A stretch of DNA of 64,000 nucleotides from Arthrobacter silviterrae (GCF_011045165.1 NZ_JAAKZI010000014.1:1-64000), one strand, 5' to 3'; positions 16,522 to 25,930 are shown, counted from the first letter of the stretch. Made by a program: numbers and translations. The notes: generated from the sequence alone by a model not told the origin.

Positions 16522-16726
16522 TACTGTCCTTTGTGTCATGGGAGCATGGTTCCGCGCCCCGTTTCCAGCGCCTGGGCGGGGCCGGCGGATCGCCCTTGGC
16601 CTTTCGTCTAGTAGTTTAGTTCGTGCCGGGCCCGGGCCGGAATTTAGTGGGTCGAATCTTTACTTCGCCGGCCAGCTTGTCATGGCGGCCGCGCTCGCGG
16701 ACTCGTAAGCCGGCGCGCCGTTAAGC

Positions 16727-16765
16727 ACGGATGGTGCGCCACTGTGAAAGTGGCGCACCATCCGT
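16727..16765. terminator. Terminator hairpin below htrA
   Basis: A perfect 17-bp stem, ACGGATGGTGCGCCACT (16727-16743) with its complement at 16749-16765, loop of 5. It lies just after the end of the HtrA gene and before the etfBA operon on the same strand. Confidence 0.8.
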
Positions 16766-16799
16766 TCCTTGCCGTGCTCTACTCCAATGCCGCTCCGGC

Positions 16800-18515
16800 T
16801 CAGTTGGCCGGCATGGTGTCCAGCGTGACGTCCTTTTCCAGCGTCTTGCCGTTGCGAACCAGCGTCACCTTCACGGTGGCCCCGCCGGCCTCCTCCCGGA
16901 CGGCCGCCGTCAGGGACGAGGCATCGGAGATGGTGCGCCCGCCCAGTGCGGTGATGACATCACCCTTCTGGATGCCCGCCTTCGCCGCGGCACTGCCGGA
17001 GGTCACGTCCGCCACCGTGGCCCCTGCCGAGAACTGGCTGTTGCTGCCCAGGGCCGAGGTGCCGCTGACCGAGACGCCCAGCTGGCCGTGGGTGGCCTTG
17101 CCGGAGGAGATGATGTCGTTGGCGATGCGCTTGGCGTGGTCAATCGGGATGGAGAAGCCCACGCCAATGTTGCCGCTTTGGCTGGTGGAGCTGGAGGAGC
17201 TTCCCGTGGAGGCAATGGCCACGTTGACGCCGATGATCTTGCCCGTGCTGTCCACCAGCGCACCTCCGGAGTTGCCGGGGTTGATGGCCGCATCCGTCTG
17301 GATGACGTTGAGGTTCACGGACCCGGTTGCAGCGGTGTTGCTCTGGCCGCCGCCTGGAGGCGAGAACTGGAAGCCGTTGCCGCCGCCCTGGCCCTGCGAC
17401 GAGTCGTTGGGGGTGGCCGGGACGGCGGAGGAGGCAACCTGGATGGTGCGGTTCAGGGTGGAGATGATGCCCTCGGTGACCGTGGCATTCAGGCCCAGCG
17501 GCGAACCGATGGCAATGACTGTGTCGCCAACGTTGATTTTGGTGGAGTCGCCCAGCGTGGCCGGCACCAGGTTCGGTGCATCAATCTTGATCACTGCCAG
17601 GTCGGAGAGCGGGTCGGTTCCCACCACGGTGCCGGCATATACCTTGCCGTCGCTGGTCTGCACCTGGATGGTGGCGTGGGCGGCGGCCCCGTCCAGCGTC
17701 ACCACGTGGGTGTTCGTGAGGATGTGCCCGGCCGTGTCCAGGATGATGCCCGAACCCGTGCCGCCGGAACTGCCGCTGGTGGCGGAGATGGTCACCACGG
17801 ACGGCATGGCCTTGGCTGCCGCGGCCGATATCTGGTTGACCGAAGTGGGGTTGTTGATGACCAGCGGGGCTGCCTGCTGGTTCGAGGCGGCCACCGTGCC
17901 GGAGTTCTGCGAACCAATCAGGGCCGAGGTGCCGGCTGCCGCGCCTCCGCCAATGAGCGCTGCGGCAATGACGCTGGCTGCAAACATGCCCATGCCCACC
18001 TTCCTGCGCGGCTTGGCCGCCTGGGGGGCGGCTGTCACGGCCGGGGCCAGTGCGTGCGGGTACGTGTTCGACGCCGGGTACCCGGCGTCCGCATGCGTGG
18101 AACCGTTGGGCTGCTGCCCGGTTGATCCATAGGCCTGGCCCTCCGCAGGCTGGCTGTAGGGCTGGCCGTACGGCTGGCCGTAGGACGGTGTTGCCGGGGA
18201 CTGCGCCGAGGGGTACTGGGGCGCGGAGTGCTGCGGGCCCGCGTAGGGCGGCATTGGCCGCGTCTCGGCCTGGGATGCCTCCGGCTGCGTTTCGGCCCGC
18301 TGCGGCTCCGGCTGTTGCGCCTGCGCCGGGGGTTCTGCTGCGGCGGGGTACTGGGCGGTGGGTGCCTGCCAGGCATTTACGGGCTGCGACGGAGCGGGAA
18401 TGGGGGTGGTGTCGCCAAGCGGCGCACCCTGCGGAATGGGGGTGGTGTCGCCCTCCTGCATGCCTGCGGGGCCGTCCTCGTTGCGGATGCCGTCCCCGCC
18501 ATTGATCTCGGACAT
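16800..18515 (-). CDS. Membrane-anchored HtrA/DegP-type serine protease with PDZ domain
   Basis: Envelope quality-control protease of 571 residues. Residues 1-170 are a long Pro/Gln/Ala-rich cytoplasmic region with a YGQPYGQPYSQP run; 174-198 is one membrane segment; a trypsin-like domain follows with H270 in TNTHVVT, D305 in SDLAVIK and S416 in NPGNSGGALV. The protease domain carries an unusual Gly/Asn/Gln-rich loop (SSQGQGGGNGFQF). A PDZ domain occupies about 480-565 (GVSVSG, then AGIQKGDVITALGG). The divergent neighbour is the TPM-domain gene, followed by pspA, which suggests a shared envelope-stress role. Confidence 0.93.
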   Translation of the reverse strand: MSEINGGDGIRNEDGPAGMQEGDTTPIPQGAPLGDTTPIPAPSQPVNAWQAPTAQYPAAAEPPAQAQQPEPQRAETQPEASQAETRPMPPYAGPQHSAPQYPSAQSPATPSYGQPYGQPYSQPAEGQAYGSTGQQPNGSTHADAGYPASNTYPHALAPAVTAAPQAAKPRRKVGMGMFAASVIAAALIGGGAAAGTSALIGSQNSGTVAASNQQAAPLVINNPTSVNQISAAAAKAMPSVVTISATSGSSGGTGSGIILDTAGHILTNTHVVTLDGAAAHATIQVQTSDGKVYAGTVVGTDPLSDLAVIKIDAPNLVPATLGDSTKINVGDTVIAIGSPLGLNATVTEGIISTLNRTIQVASSAVPATPNDSSQGQGGGNGFQFSPPGGGQSNTAATGSVNLNVIQTDAAINPGNSGGALVDSTGKIIGVNVAIASTGSSSSSTSQSGNIGVGFSIPIDHAKRIANDIISSGKATHGQLGVSVSGTSALGSNSQFSAGATVADVTSGSAAAKAGIQKGDVITALGGRTISDASSLTAAVREEAGGATVKVTLVRNGKTLEKDVTLDTMPAN

Positions 18516-18808
18516 TTGCTTTTCCCTTCATTGAAAAATTCTTGGGCTGAACCCTTGCTTGATATTCATCATGGTCTGCAGGGCTGGTGCGTTTACGAAC
18601 GTTCGCTGGAAGGTAGCTGTGAAGGATTCGCCCTGCTTCAATTATGTCCGACGCCGGCACAAACGGCTTCCGCGGCCCGCCCGGCGCCGGGGTGCACGGC
18701 GGTGCGGAGCCCCGCAGGCCGACATGGACGCCGCCAATTTTTCCGCCATAGAATCATGGGTGAGGCACAAGCACGGTCCTGCACAATTGGCGCACATTAG
18801 GGTGGGCG
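18516..18808. promoter_or_regulatory. Divergent promoter region between htrA and the TPM gene
   Basis: No gene is seen in these 293 bp. TAGAAT at 18749-18754 with TGGACG about 18 bp further up could serve the TPM gene. GAAGGGAAAA before the htrA ATG and AGGGTGGG before the TPM ATG are the ribosome sites. Confidence 0.45.
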
Positions 18809-20851
18809 ATGTTTTCAAGGTTCAAGTTGTTTTTCCAGCTGCTCGCGGCGGTGGCGTTTGCCGCGCTGATGGTCTTCCCGGCCGCGGCAGCCCAGGCGGA
18901 TCCTCCCGTGACCATACCGGGGGGCACGTACATCATTGACAATGCCAACGTGCTGGGCAGCAAAAAGGCCGACGTCCAGGCGGCCATCACCAAGTTGCAG
19001 CAGCAGCAGGGAATCACCCTGTTTGTGGTGTACGTGAATTCCTTTGACGGCACGGCCCCCACCGACTGGGCCACTGCCGTGGCCAATCAAAAGCAGTTTG
19101 GCCAACACGACGCCATCCTGGCCGTGGCCGTCAAGGACAGAAAGTATGCGCTGCTTGCGAACACTTCCGTGATCAGCAAGGCCAAAAACGACAATGTCCA
19201 AAAGAACGCCGTGGTCCCCCAGTTGGGCAAGGACGACTGGGCGCAGGCCGCCATTGACACCGCCGCGGCGCTGGGTGACGCCGCCGGCGGAGGCTCCGGC
19301 AACGTACCCAACCCCACGGGAGGGTTCGTGGCGCTGGGAGTCGGCGGCGCCGTCGTGCTTGGCGGTGCGGGAACCGCACTTGCCATCCGGAGCAAGCGGA
19401 AGAAGGCCGCCGCAGAGGCCACGGCCAAGGGCTACGGCCCCGATGGCAAGGCCCTGGACCCGAATGCCGGCATGACCATCGCCGAGCTGCGCTCCAAGGC
19501 CGGCTCGCTCTTGATTGCCGCCGATGATGCCATCAAGAACAGTGAGCATGACATTGGATTTGCCCAGGCTTCGTATGGCGATGAGGCAGTCAAGCCCTAC
19601 CAGGCCGCGCTGAACCAGGCCAAGGTGCACCTGAGCGAATCCTTCAAGCTGCAGCAGCAACTGGACGATGAAATCCCCGACACCATTGACGAGCAGCGCC
19701 AGTGGCTGGGTGAAATCATCAAGCGCAGTGAGGATGCCAATGCGGCCCTTGATGCGGAAAAGAAGTCCTTTGACGAGTTGCGGGAGCTGGAACGCACGGC
19801 GCCGCAGGTCATAGCCCAAGTGCGTGCGGACGCCGCGCAGGCAGGAACCGCCATTGCCTCATCCGAACAGACGCTTTCCGTGCTGGCCGGCAAGTACGCC
19901 GATTCCGCCCTGGCCACCGTGCGCGACAACGTCCAACAGGCGCAGGAGCGGCTGGCCTTTGTGGGCACGGCAGCGGACGACGCCGACGCGAAGCTGGGTT
20001 CCGGCGACACCGCCAACGGCGCCCTTTCCGTCAAGGCTGCGGAGGAGGCGCTGCTGCAGTGCAACGTCTTGCTCGAAGCCATCGGCAAGACGGAAAAGAA
20101 CATCAATGACGCCGCAGCGGCGCTGTCCACGGCGCTGCCGGAGGCCCTCACCGACCTGGAGCGGGCCAAGTCCATGGTGGCCTCCCCCGAGTTCGCCCGC
20201 TACGCGCCCACCGTGGCCGCCGCGGAGGCCGTCCTCCAGGACGCCAAGGCAAAGGGTTCGGCCGGCAAAACTGATCCCGTGGCGCTGCTGGGGGCCGTGC
20301 AGGGCGCCCACAACCAGCTCGACGAGCTGCTCACCGGCATTCGCGACCAGCAGCAGCAAGCCCTGCGCGCGCAGGCGTCCCTGCAGCAGACCATTGCCGG
20401 GGCGCAGGCACACATCTCCGCCGCCCAGGACTTCATTGCGGCCCGCCGCGGCGGGGTCGGCACGGAGGCACGCACCCGGCTCTCGGAGGCCCAGCGCAAC
20501 CTGGAATACGCCATGGCCATCGCTGACAAGGACCCTGCGAACGCCCTGACATACGCACAGCAGGCGCAGGCCCTGGCGCAGCAGGCCATCCAGTACGCCC
20601 AGCAGGACGTGGACAGGTTCGGCGGCGGCGGGTTTGGCGGCGGCTACGGCGGGGGCTATGGCGGCCGTGGCGGATCCGGCATGAACGGGGTAGGCGGCGC
20701 CATCCTCGGCGGCATCATCGGCGGGCTGCTCGGAGGCGGCGGATTTGGCGGCGGAGGCGGCTTCGGCGGCGGGGGCGGCGGCTTTGGCGGCGGCGGTTTC
20801 GGTGGCGGAGATGGCGGAGGAGGCCTTGGCGGGGGCGGCGGAAACTTCTAG
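18809..20851 (+). CDS. TPM-domain membrane protein with coiled coil and Gly-rich tail
   Basis: A 680-residue protein. A signal sequence spans 1 to about 30. A TPM domain (about 38-155; YIIDNANVLG, then TLFVVYVNSFDG, WATAVANQKQFGQHDAIL) is followed by a membrane segment near 172-192 (FVALGVGGAVVLGGAGTALA) and a basic stop-transfer stretch. Some 400 residues are Ala/Glu/Gln-rich and probably helical coiled coil. The last 65 or so are almost only Gly with Phe/Tyr. TPM proteins and PspA occur together in bacterial envelope-stress systems; pspA lies 118 bp downstream. The exact biochemical role is not known. Confidence 0.85.
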   Translation: MFSRFKLFFQLLAAVAFAALMVFPAAAAQADPPVTIPGGTYIIDNANVLGSKKADVQAAITKLQQQQGITLFVVYVNSFDGTAPTDWATAVANQKQFGQHDAILAVAVKDRKYALLANTSVISKAKNDNVQKNAVVPQLGKDDWAQAAIDTAAALGDAAGGGSGNVPNPTGGFVALGVGGAVVLGGAGTALAIRSKRKKAAAEATAKGYGPDGKALDPNAGMTIAELRSKAGSLLIAADDAIKNSEHDIGFAQASYGDEAVKPYQAALNQAKVHLSESFKLQQQLDDEIPDTIDEQRQWLGEIIKRSEDANAALDAEKKSFDELRELERTAPQVIAQVRADAAQAGTAIASSEQTLSVLAGKYADSALATVRDNVQQAQERLAFVGTAADDADAKLGSGDTANGALSVKAAEEALLQCNVLLEAIGKTEKNINDAAAALSTALPEALTDLERAKSMVASPEFARYAPTVAAAEAVLQDAKAKGSAGKTDPVALLGAVQGAHNQLDELLTGIRDQQQQALRAQASLQQTIAGAQAHISAAQDFIAARRGGVGTEARTRLSEAQRNLEYAMAIADKDPANALTYAQQAQALAQQAIQYAQQDVDRFGGGGFGGGYGGGYGGRGGSGMNGVGGAILGGIIGGLLGGGGFGGGGGFGGGGGGFGGGGFGGGDGGGGLGGGGGNF

Positions 20852-20969
20852 CCCCGCCCGCCCGTTCAGCAGGTAACGGAGTCGCTAGACTCAAAGGAAA
20901 TGTTTGGCCAGCACGACGCAAAGAGACCGACCACTGATGTTCTTCAATAGCAAAAATAAGGGGAAAAGA

Positions 20970-21755
20970 ATGGCAAAGCAGTCAATTTTCGGCCGGATTG
21001 CACAGTTGGCGAAGGCCAACATCAATTCGCTGTTGGACCAGGCCGAGGATCCGCAGAAGATGCTTGACCAGATGGTGCGCGACTACAAGGCGAACATCAC
21101 CGAGGCCGAGGGCGCGGTGGCACAGACCATCGGCAACCTGCGCATGCTCGAAGACGACTACAACGAGGACGTGAAGAACGCCCAGGACTGGGGCTCCAAG
21201 GCCCTCGCCGCCAGCCGCAAGGCCGACGAGTTCCGCACGGCAGGCAATCCCACGGACGCGCAGAAGTTTGACAACCTCGCCAAGGTGGCCCTGCAGCGCC
21301 AGATTTCCTCGGAGAACGAGGCCAAGGCTGCCGCACCCAACATTGCCGCCCAGACGGATGTGGTGGACAAGCTCAAGACCGGCCTGCAGCAAATGCAGGG
21401 CAAGCTGTCTGAACTCGCCAGCAAGCGCAACGAGCTGATTGCCCGTTCCAAGACAGCGGATGCCCAGCTGCAGGTCAACGACGCCCTCAAGAGCATCGAC
21501 ATCATGGACCCCACCAGCGAGGTTAGCCGCTTCGAGGACAAGATCCGCCGCGAAGAGGCCAAGGTCCGCGGCCAGAACGAGCTCGCAGCCTCCAGCCTGG
21601 ACGCACAGTTCAACAGCCTGGAGGACCTGGGCGAGCAGACCGAGGTGGAAGCCCGCCTGGCCGCCCTGAAGTCCGGCGGCGCACCGGCACAGGCCGCCAT
21701 CGCGCCGGCTGCGGAGACCGACACCGTCGACGAGGCGGATTTCGACAAGCTCTAG
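20970..21755 (+). CDS. pspA: PspA/IM30 family membrane-stress protein
   Basis: A 261-residue ESCRT-III-like protein that coats and protects stressed membranes. It begins MAKQSIFGRIAQLAKANINS, the amphipathic helix 0, then LLDQAEDPQKMLDQMVRDY, the family signature, followed by long coiled-coil helices and an acidic C-terminus (TDTVDEADFDKL). AAGGGG lies 6 nt before ATG 20970; the frame opens earlier, but conservation starts here. TAGACT at 20886-20891 is a possible -10 box. A 20-bp hairpin follows the gene. Confidence 0.93.
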   Translation: MAKQSIFGRIAQLAKANINSLLDQAEDPQKMLDQMVRDYKANITEAEGAVAQTIGNLRMLEDDYNEDVKNAQDWGSKALAASRKADEFRTAGNPTDAQKFDNLAKVALQRQISSENEAKAAAPNIAAQTDVVDKLKTGLQQMQGKLSELASKRNELIARSKTADAQLQVNDALKSIDIMDPTSEVSRFEDKIRREEAKVRGQNELAASSLDAQFNSLEDLGEQTEVEARLAALKSGGAPAQAAIAPAAETDTVDEADFDKL

Positions 21756-21765
21756 GCGCCGACTG

Positions 21766-21810
21766 CACAGCAATGGCGGGCAGATTCCACATCTGCCCGC
21801 CATTGCTGTG
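21766..21810. terminator. Bidirectional terminator after pspA
   Basis: A perfect 20-bp stem (21766-21785 with 21791-21810), loop TCCAC, starting CACAGCAATGGCGGGCAGAT. It is between the convergent pspA and aldo-keto reductase genes. Confidence 0.85.
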
Positions 21811-21818
21811 CTTTCGGC

Positions 21819-21848
21819 GGATTTGGACCGTCCGGATTTGGACCGTCC
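21819..21848. repeat. 15-bp tandem duplication
   Basis: GGATTTGGACCGTCC occurs twice in a row without a gap, just before the end of the aldo-keto reductase gene. It looks like a recent replication-slippage event. Confidence 0.75.
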
Positions 21849-21858
21849 GGCGGGCGGC

Positions 21859-22710
21859 CTACATCTGCGTGAACGCCGCCAGGGCAGGGTCCGCCCCGAT
21901 GCGTTCGCCTGTTTCGAGGGCTGAGACCAGCTCCAGCTCCTCCGGGGTCAGCGAAATGGCCGCCGCTGCCAGGTTCTCCCGGATGCGCGCGGGCGTGGCG
22001 GACTTGGGGATCACGATGTTGCCCATCCCCAGATGCCAGGCCAGCACGATCTGCGCCGGCTTGGCACCGTATTTCGCCGCCAGACCCGTGACGGCGGCAC
22101 TGCCGAGGTCCTTGCCCTGTCCCAGCGGGCTGTAGGCCTCCACCGCCAGGCCGTGGCTGCGGCTCTTGGCCGCCAGCTCCGCCTGCTGGAACGTGGGGTG
22201 CAGCTCAAACTGGTTGACGGCCGGCACCACGGTGGCTCCGGCCAGCAGCTCGTCGAGGTGCTCCGGCAGGAAGTTGGAAACGCCGATGGCCCGGACCAGG
22301 CCGTCCGCCTGCAGGGACTCCAATTCCTTCCACGCCTGGGTGAACAGCCCCTGCGACGGGACGGGCCAGTGGATCAGGTACAGGTCGATCCAGTCAACGC
22401 CCAGTGCCTTGCGGCTGGCCTCGAAGGCGGCCCGGGGGCTGGACTGTTCGCCATTGCGCAGCTTGGTGGTGATGAAGACGTCCCCGCGCGGCAGGCCTGA
22501 CTCCGCCAGGGCGGCTCCCACGCCGGACTCGTTGCGGTACGCCGCAGCAGTGTCAATGTGGCGGTAGCCTGCCTTGAGGGTCTCCCCCACGGCAACGCGC
22601 GTTTCCTCCGGCGGTATCTGAAAGACGCCGAAACCCAGTTGCGGGATCCGCACGCCGTTGTTAAGGGCCAGCTCCGGTACGGCCGTTCCCTTCGGGGTTG
22701 ATTCAGTCAT
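21859..22710 (-). CDS. Aldo/keto reductase (2,5-diketo-D-gluconate reductase-like)
   Basis: NADPH-dependent carbonyl reductase of 283 residues. The barrel motifs are complete: HIDTAAAY with catalytic Asp and Tyr, TTKL with the Lys and LIHWPVP with the His; then IGVSNF, VNQFELHP, AYSPLGQG and the cofactor loop IPKSATPARIREN. Start chosen at ATG 22710 (MTESTPKG), with AAAGGA 11 nt upstream; ATG 22731 is an in-frame alternative. It is divergent from an MmyB-type regulator gene, which may control it. Confidence 0.9.
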   Translation of the reverse strand: MTESTPKGTAVPELALNNGVRIPQLGFGVFQIPPEETRVAVGETLKAGYRHIDTAAAYRNESGVGAALAESGLPRGDVFITTKLRNGEQSSPRAAFEASRKALGVDWIDLYLIHWPVPSQGLFTQAWKELESLQADGLVRAIGVSNFLPEHLDELLAGATVVPAVNQFELHPTFQQAELAAKSRSHGLAVEAYSPLGQGKDLGSAAVTGLAAKYGAKPAQIVLAWHLGMGNIVIPKSATPARIRENLAAAAISLTPEELELVSALETGERIGADPALAAFTQM

Positions 22711-22876
22711 GTCCAACTTTTTTCCTTTCATGCAAGCCGCCCAGAGAAAGCGGTTTCCCCCAGCCTACGGCCCGCCGGCCGCGGAAGCAGCCACAAGCAG
22801 GTGCGGGCCCATCCTAGGTTTCACAGTCCTACCCACGGCGATGGATTGATCCGCCGTGCCGGGGCACAATGGTGGC

Positions 22877-23770
22877 ATGGGTCAAAGCGTTGAGTTCGGC
22901 AAGTTCCTGTCCGCCATGCGTGCCCGGCTCCAACCGGATCCGGACACCGTCTACAACGCCCGGCGCGTGCCGGGGCTGCGGCGGGAGGAGGTGGCCCGGC
23001 TGGCGGACGTCTCCACCGACTACTACACACGGCTGGAACAGGGCCGCAACATCCACCCCTCCCGCTCCGTGCTGGCCTCCGTGGCCCGCGCGCTGCAGCT
23101 GAGCGAGGCCGAATCGGCCCACATGCTTGACCTGCTGGACAATTGCGGCGGGCAGGCCGTGGACCCGCCGGCCGCCCAGCGGGTGCGGCCACCCGTGCGG
23201 CAGCTGCTGGACGCCCTGGGCGACGTGCCCGCCGTCGTGCTGGGACGGCGCACGGACGTCCTGGCAGCCAACCGGATGGGCCGCCTGCTGCTGGCCGACT
23301 TTCCGGCCATGGCGCGCGAACAGCGGAACTACACGCGGTGGATCATGCTGGACCCCGCCGCCCGGGTGCTGTTCCGGGACTGGCATGGGGCCGCGGCAGA
23401 TGCCGTCGCAGCCCTGCGGGCCGATGTGGGCCGGCACCCCGGCGACCCCCAGGCCAGCGCGCTGGTGGGCGAGCTGGCGGTCAACAGCGAGGACTTCCGC
23501 CAGTGGTGGGCACGCCACACAGTGGCCCGGAGGTCCTCCGGCACGCTGAGGCTGCACCACGGCGTGGTCGGGGACCTTGAGCTCGACTTTGAGCAGCTCC
23601 TGCTGCCGGACGACCCCGAGCAAAGCGTACGGACTTTCACCGCCCGGAACGGCTCCCCGTCGCAGGACGCCCTCAAGCTGCTGTCCTCCTGGGCAGGCAG
23701 CCACGCTGCGGGCAAGCAGGCGCCAGGCGGGCAGCCGGCATCCACCAGTGAAGGGATCAACCTGCCATGA
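22877..23770 (+). CDS. MmyB-type helix-turn-helix regulator
   Basis: A 297-residue regulator. Residues about 25-80 form an XRE helix-turn-helix (RRVPGLRREEVARLADVST, DYYTRLEQGRNIHPS). The rest matches the MmyB ligand-binding PAS-like domain (LGRRTDVLAANRMGRLLLAD, RNYTRWIMLD, HHGVVGDLELDFEQL). In actinobacteria such genes often sit beside the dehydrogenase or reductase they control. This one overlaps the next aldo/keto reductase gene by 4 bp and faces another one divergently. CACAAT ends 6 nt before the ATG, so the mRNA could be leaderless. Confidence 0.9.
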   Translation: MGQSVEFGKFLSAMRARLQPDPDTVYNARRVPGLRREEVARLADVSTDYYTRLEQGRNIHPSRSVLASVARALQLSEAESAHMLDLLDNCGGQAVDPPAAQRVRPPVRQLLDALGDVPAVVLGRRTDVLAANRMGRLLLADFPAMAREQRNYTRWIMLDPAARVLFRDWHGAAADAVAALRADVGRHPGDPQASALVGELAVNSEDFRQWWARHTVARRSSGTLRLHHGVVGDLELDFEQLLLPDDPEQSVRTFTARNGSPSQDALKLLSSWAGSHAAGKQAPGGQPASTSEGINLP

Positions 23771-24738
23771 AGTACACACATTTGGGCCGCAGCGGGCTGA
23801 AAGTTTCGCGGGTGTGCCTGGGCACCATGAACTTTGGCCCGCACACGCAGGAGGCCGACGCCCACCGCATCATGGATGAGGCGCGCGAGGCGGGGCTGAA
23901 CTTCTTCGACACGGCCAATGCCTACGGCGGCGAGGACCACCGGGGCTGGACCGAGGAAATCATCGGCCGCTGGTTTGCCAAGGGCGGCGGACGGCGGAAT
24001 GACACGGTGCTGGCCACGAAAGTCTACGGCTGGATGAGCCACAAGCCCAACGACTCGCACCTGTCCGCGCTGAACATCCGCCGGGCCCTGGATGCGAGCC
24101 TGAAGCGCCTGCAGACGGACCACATTGAGCTCTACCAGTTCCACCATGTGGACCGCGGAACACCGTGGGATGAGATTTGGCAGGCGGTGGACGTGGCTGT
24201 CCAGCAAGGCAAGATCATCTACTCCGGCAGCTCCAATTTTGCCGGCTGGCACATTGCCGCCGCGCAGGAGGCCGCCGCGCGCCGCCCCGTCACCGGCCTG
24301 GTCAGCGAGCAGTCCATCTACAGCCTCATGCAGCGCAGCGTGGAGCGGGAGGTGATCCCGGCGGCCCAGCACTACGGGCTGGGGCTGCTGCCGTGGTCGC
24401 CCCTGCACGGCGGCCTGCTGGGCGGGGTGCTGAAGAAGGAGCACGACGGCGTCCGCCGGTTGGGTGGCCGCGCCGCCCAGGCGCTGGAAGCCTTTGCTGA
24501 CGACATCGCGGCGTTTGAATCGTTTGCCGCACAGCGGGGCCAGGAGCCGGGCGACATCGCCCTGGCCTGGCTGCTGCACCAGCCGGCAGTGACCGCACCC
24601 ATCATCGGGCCGCGGACCTCTGATCAGCTGGCGGCCGGGCTCCGCGCACTGGAGGTCTCCCTGGATGCTGACGCGCTGGCGCAGCTGGACCAAATTTTCC
24701 CCGGCCCCAAGACTGCCCCGGAGGACTACGCCTGGTGA
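23767..24738 (+). CDS. Aldo/keto reductase (AKR11/YajO-like)
   Basis: A 323-residue oxidoreductase. MKYTHLGRSGLKVSRVCLGT and FDTANAYG (Asp and Tyr) open the barrel; VLATKV holds the Lys and YQFHHVD the His. IIGPRTSDQLAAGLRALE is the cofactor-binding end. Its ATG overlaps the regulator stop (ATGA), and its stop overlaps the next gene's GTG. The three genes therefore form one unit, probably handling a carbonyl compound sensed by the MmyB-type regulator. Substrate unknown. Confidence 0.9.
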   Translation: MKYTHLGRSGLKVSRVCLGTMNFGPHTQEADAHRIMDEAREAGLNFFDTANAYGGEDHRGWTEEIIGRWFAKGGGRRNDTVLATKVYGWMSHKPNDSHLSALNIRRALDASLKRLQTDHIELYQFHHVDRGTPWDEIWQAVDVAVQQGKIIYSGSSNFAGWHIAAAQEAAARRPVTGLVSEQSIYSLMQRSVEREVIPAAQHYGLGLLPWSPLHGGLLGGVLKKEHDGVRRLGGRAAQALEAFADDIAAFESFAAQRGQEPGDIALAWLLHQPAVTAPIIGPRTSDQLAAGLRALEVSLDADALAQLDQIFPGPKTAPEDYAW

Positions 24739-25796
24739 GCGGCTACAACGACGACCTGCGGTGGCTGGACCAGCCCGGACCCGGCACCGCACGTCCGGGC
24801 CCACTTGTAGCACTGCCCGGACTGCGGGTGCTGTTTGTCGGGGGGACAGGCGTCATCAGTGCGGCCGCAGTGGCCCGGGCCGTGGCCCTCGGATTCAACG
24901 TCACTGTGCTCAATCGCGGGGTGGGGTCCGAGCGGCCGGTGCCTGCCGGCGTCGAGCAGCTGGTGGCGGATGTCCGCGACCCTGCTGCGGTGTCCGCGGT
25001 GCTTGGGCGGCGGCGCTTTGATGTGGTGGCGGACTTTGTCACCTTTGTGCCGGAGCAGGCCCGGGCGGCTGTGAAGCTTTTTGCCGGGCGCTGCGGGCAG
25101 TACATTTTCATCAGCTCGGCCTCGGCCTACCAGAAGCCGCCGCTGAGACTGCCCATCACGGAGTCCACGCCGCTGCGCAACCCGTTCTGGCAGTACTCAC
25201 GGGACAAGATCGCCTGCGAGGACGTGTTTGTCACTGCGTACCGCTCGCAGGGGTTCCCCGTCACGGTGGTGCGCCCCTCGCACACCTATGACGCGACCCG
25301 GCTGCCGCTGCTGTTTGGCTGGACCGATGTGCACCGCATGCGCGCCGGGCTGCCGGTGGTGGTGCACGGGGACGGGACCTCGCTGTGGACGCTCACGCAC
25401 GCCGACGACTTTGCCGTCGCGTTCACGGGCCTGCTCGGACTGGCCGCGGCCGTGGGTGAATCCTTCACGATCACCTCCGACGAGGTGCTGCCGTGGGATG
25501 CCGTGTACCGCGCCGTTGCCGCCGCGGCGGACGTCGATGACCCCGTGCTGGTTCACGTTGCCAGCGACACGATTGCCGCCGCCGCTCCGGAGCTGGGACC
25601 CGGGCTGCTGGGCGACAAGTCCCATTCAGTCATTTTCGACAACGCCAAGATCAAGCGCTACGTGCCCGGCTTTGCCGCCCGCATTCCGTACGCCACCGGC
25701 GCGCGGCAAATCATGGCGTGGCACGTGGACCACCCCGAGGCCCGCGTGGTGGATGCCGGGCACATGGCACTTTCGGACCGGCTGGCGGGGCTGTAG
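24735..25796 (+). CDS. NAD-dependent epimerase/dehydratase-like protein (extended SDR)
   Basis: A 353-residue protein from GTG 24735 with a GTGA overlap. After about 28 residues comes LRVLFVGGTGVISAAAVARAV, a nucleotide-binding strand with GGTGVI in place of the usual GxxGxxG. Then VVADFVTF, FISSASAYQKPP and QYSRDKIACE: the SxxxxY(x)nYxxxK set of extended SDRs is present in altered spacing, with Y in QYSRDK as the likely catalytic Tyr. Relatives act on sugar nucleotides or RNA-binding roles. It is the last gene of the reductase/regulator unit. Confidence 0.82.
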   Translation: MSGYNDDLRWLDQPGPGTARPGPLVALPGLRVLFVGGTGVISAAAVARAVALGFNVTVLNRGVGSERPVPAGVEQLVADVRDPAAVSAVLGRRRFDVVADFVTFVPEQARAAVKLFAGRCGQYIFISSASAYQKPPLRLPITESTPLRNPFWQYSRDKIACEDVFVTAYRSQGFPVTVVRPSHTYDATRLPLLFGWTDVHRMRAGLPVVVHGDGTSLWTLTHADDFAVAFTGLLGLAAAVGESFTITSDEVLPWDAVYRAVAAAADVDDPVLVHVASDTIAAAAPELGPGLLGDKSHSVIFDNAKIKRYVPGFAARIPYATGARQIMAWHVDHPEARVVDAGHMALSDRLAGL

Positions 25797-25868
25797 CCGG
25801 GACTGAAACTCCCTGCCCGTTCCGCAGTTCCGAGCCGCCGCTGCGGACAGTTCCGAGCCACAATCACC

Positions 25869-25924
25869 GTTTCAGCATCTACGGCTGAAACACCCTTGGA
25901 CTTCCGCAGTTGAGGTTATAGACT
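25869..25924 (+). promoter_or_regulatory. Terminator-like hairpin and mod operon promoter
   Basis: GTTTCAGC (25869-25876) and GCTGAAAC (25884-25891) make an 8-bp hairpin. Right after it TTGGAC (25896-25901) and TAGACT (25919-25924) are spaced by 17 bp. The -10 box ends only 6 nt before ATG 25931 and no ribosome site is present, so the transcript is probably leaderless. The hairpin could end the upstream operon or serve as operator. Confidence 0.6.
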
Positions 25925-25930
25925 GCCGAA

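Noticed and set aside
20640-20848. Gly-rich repeat stretch as a separate repeat element
   Set aside because: It is in frame at the end of the TPM protein and of a kind common in such proteins; kept as part of that gene.
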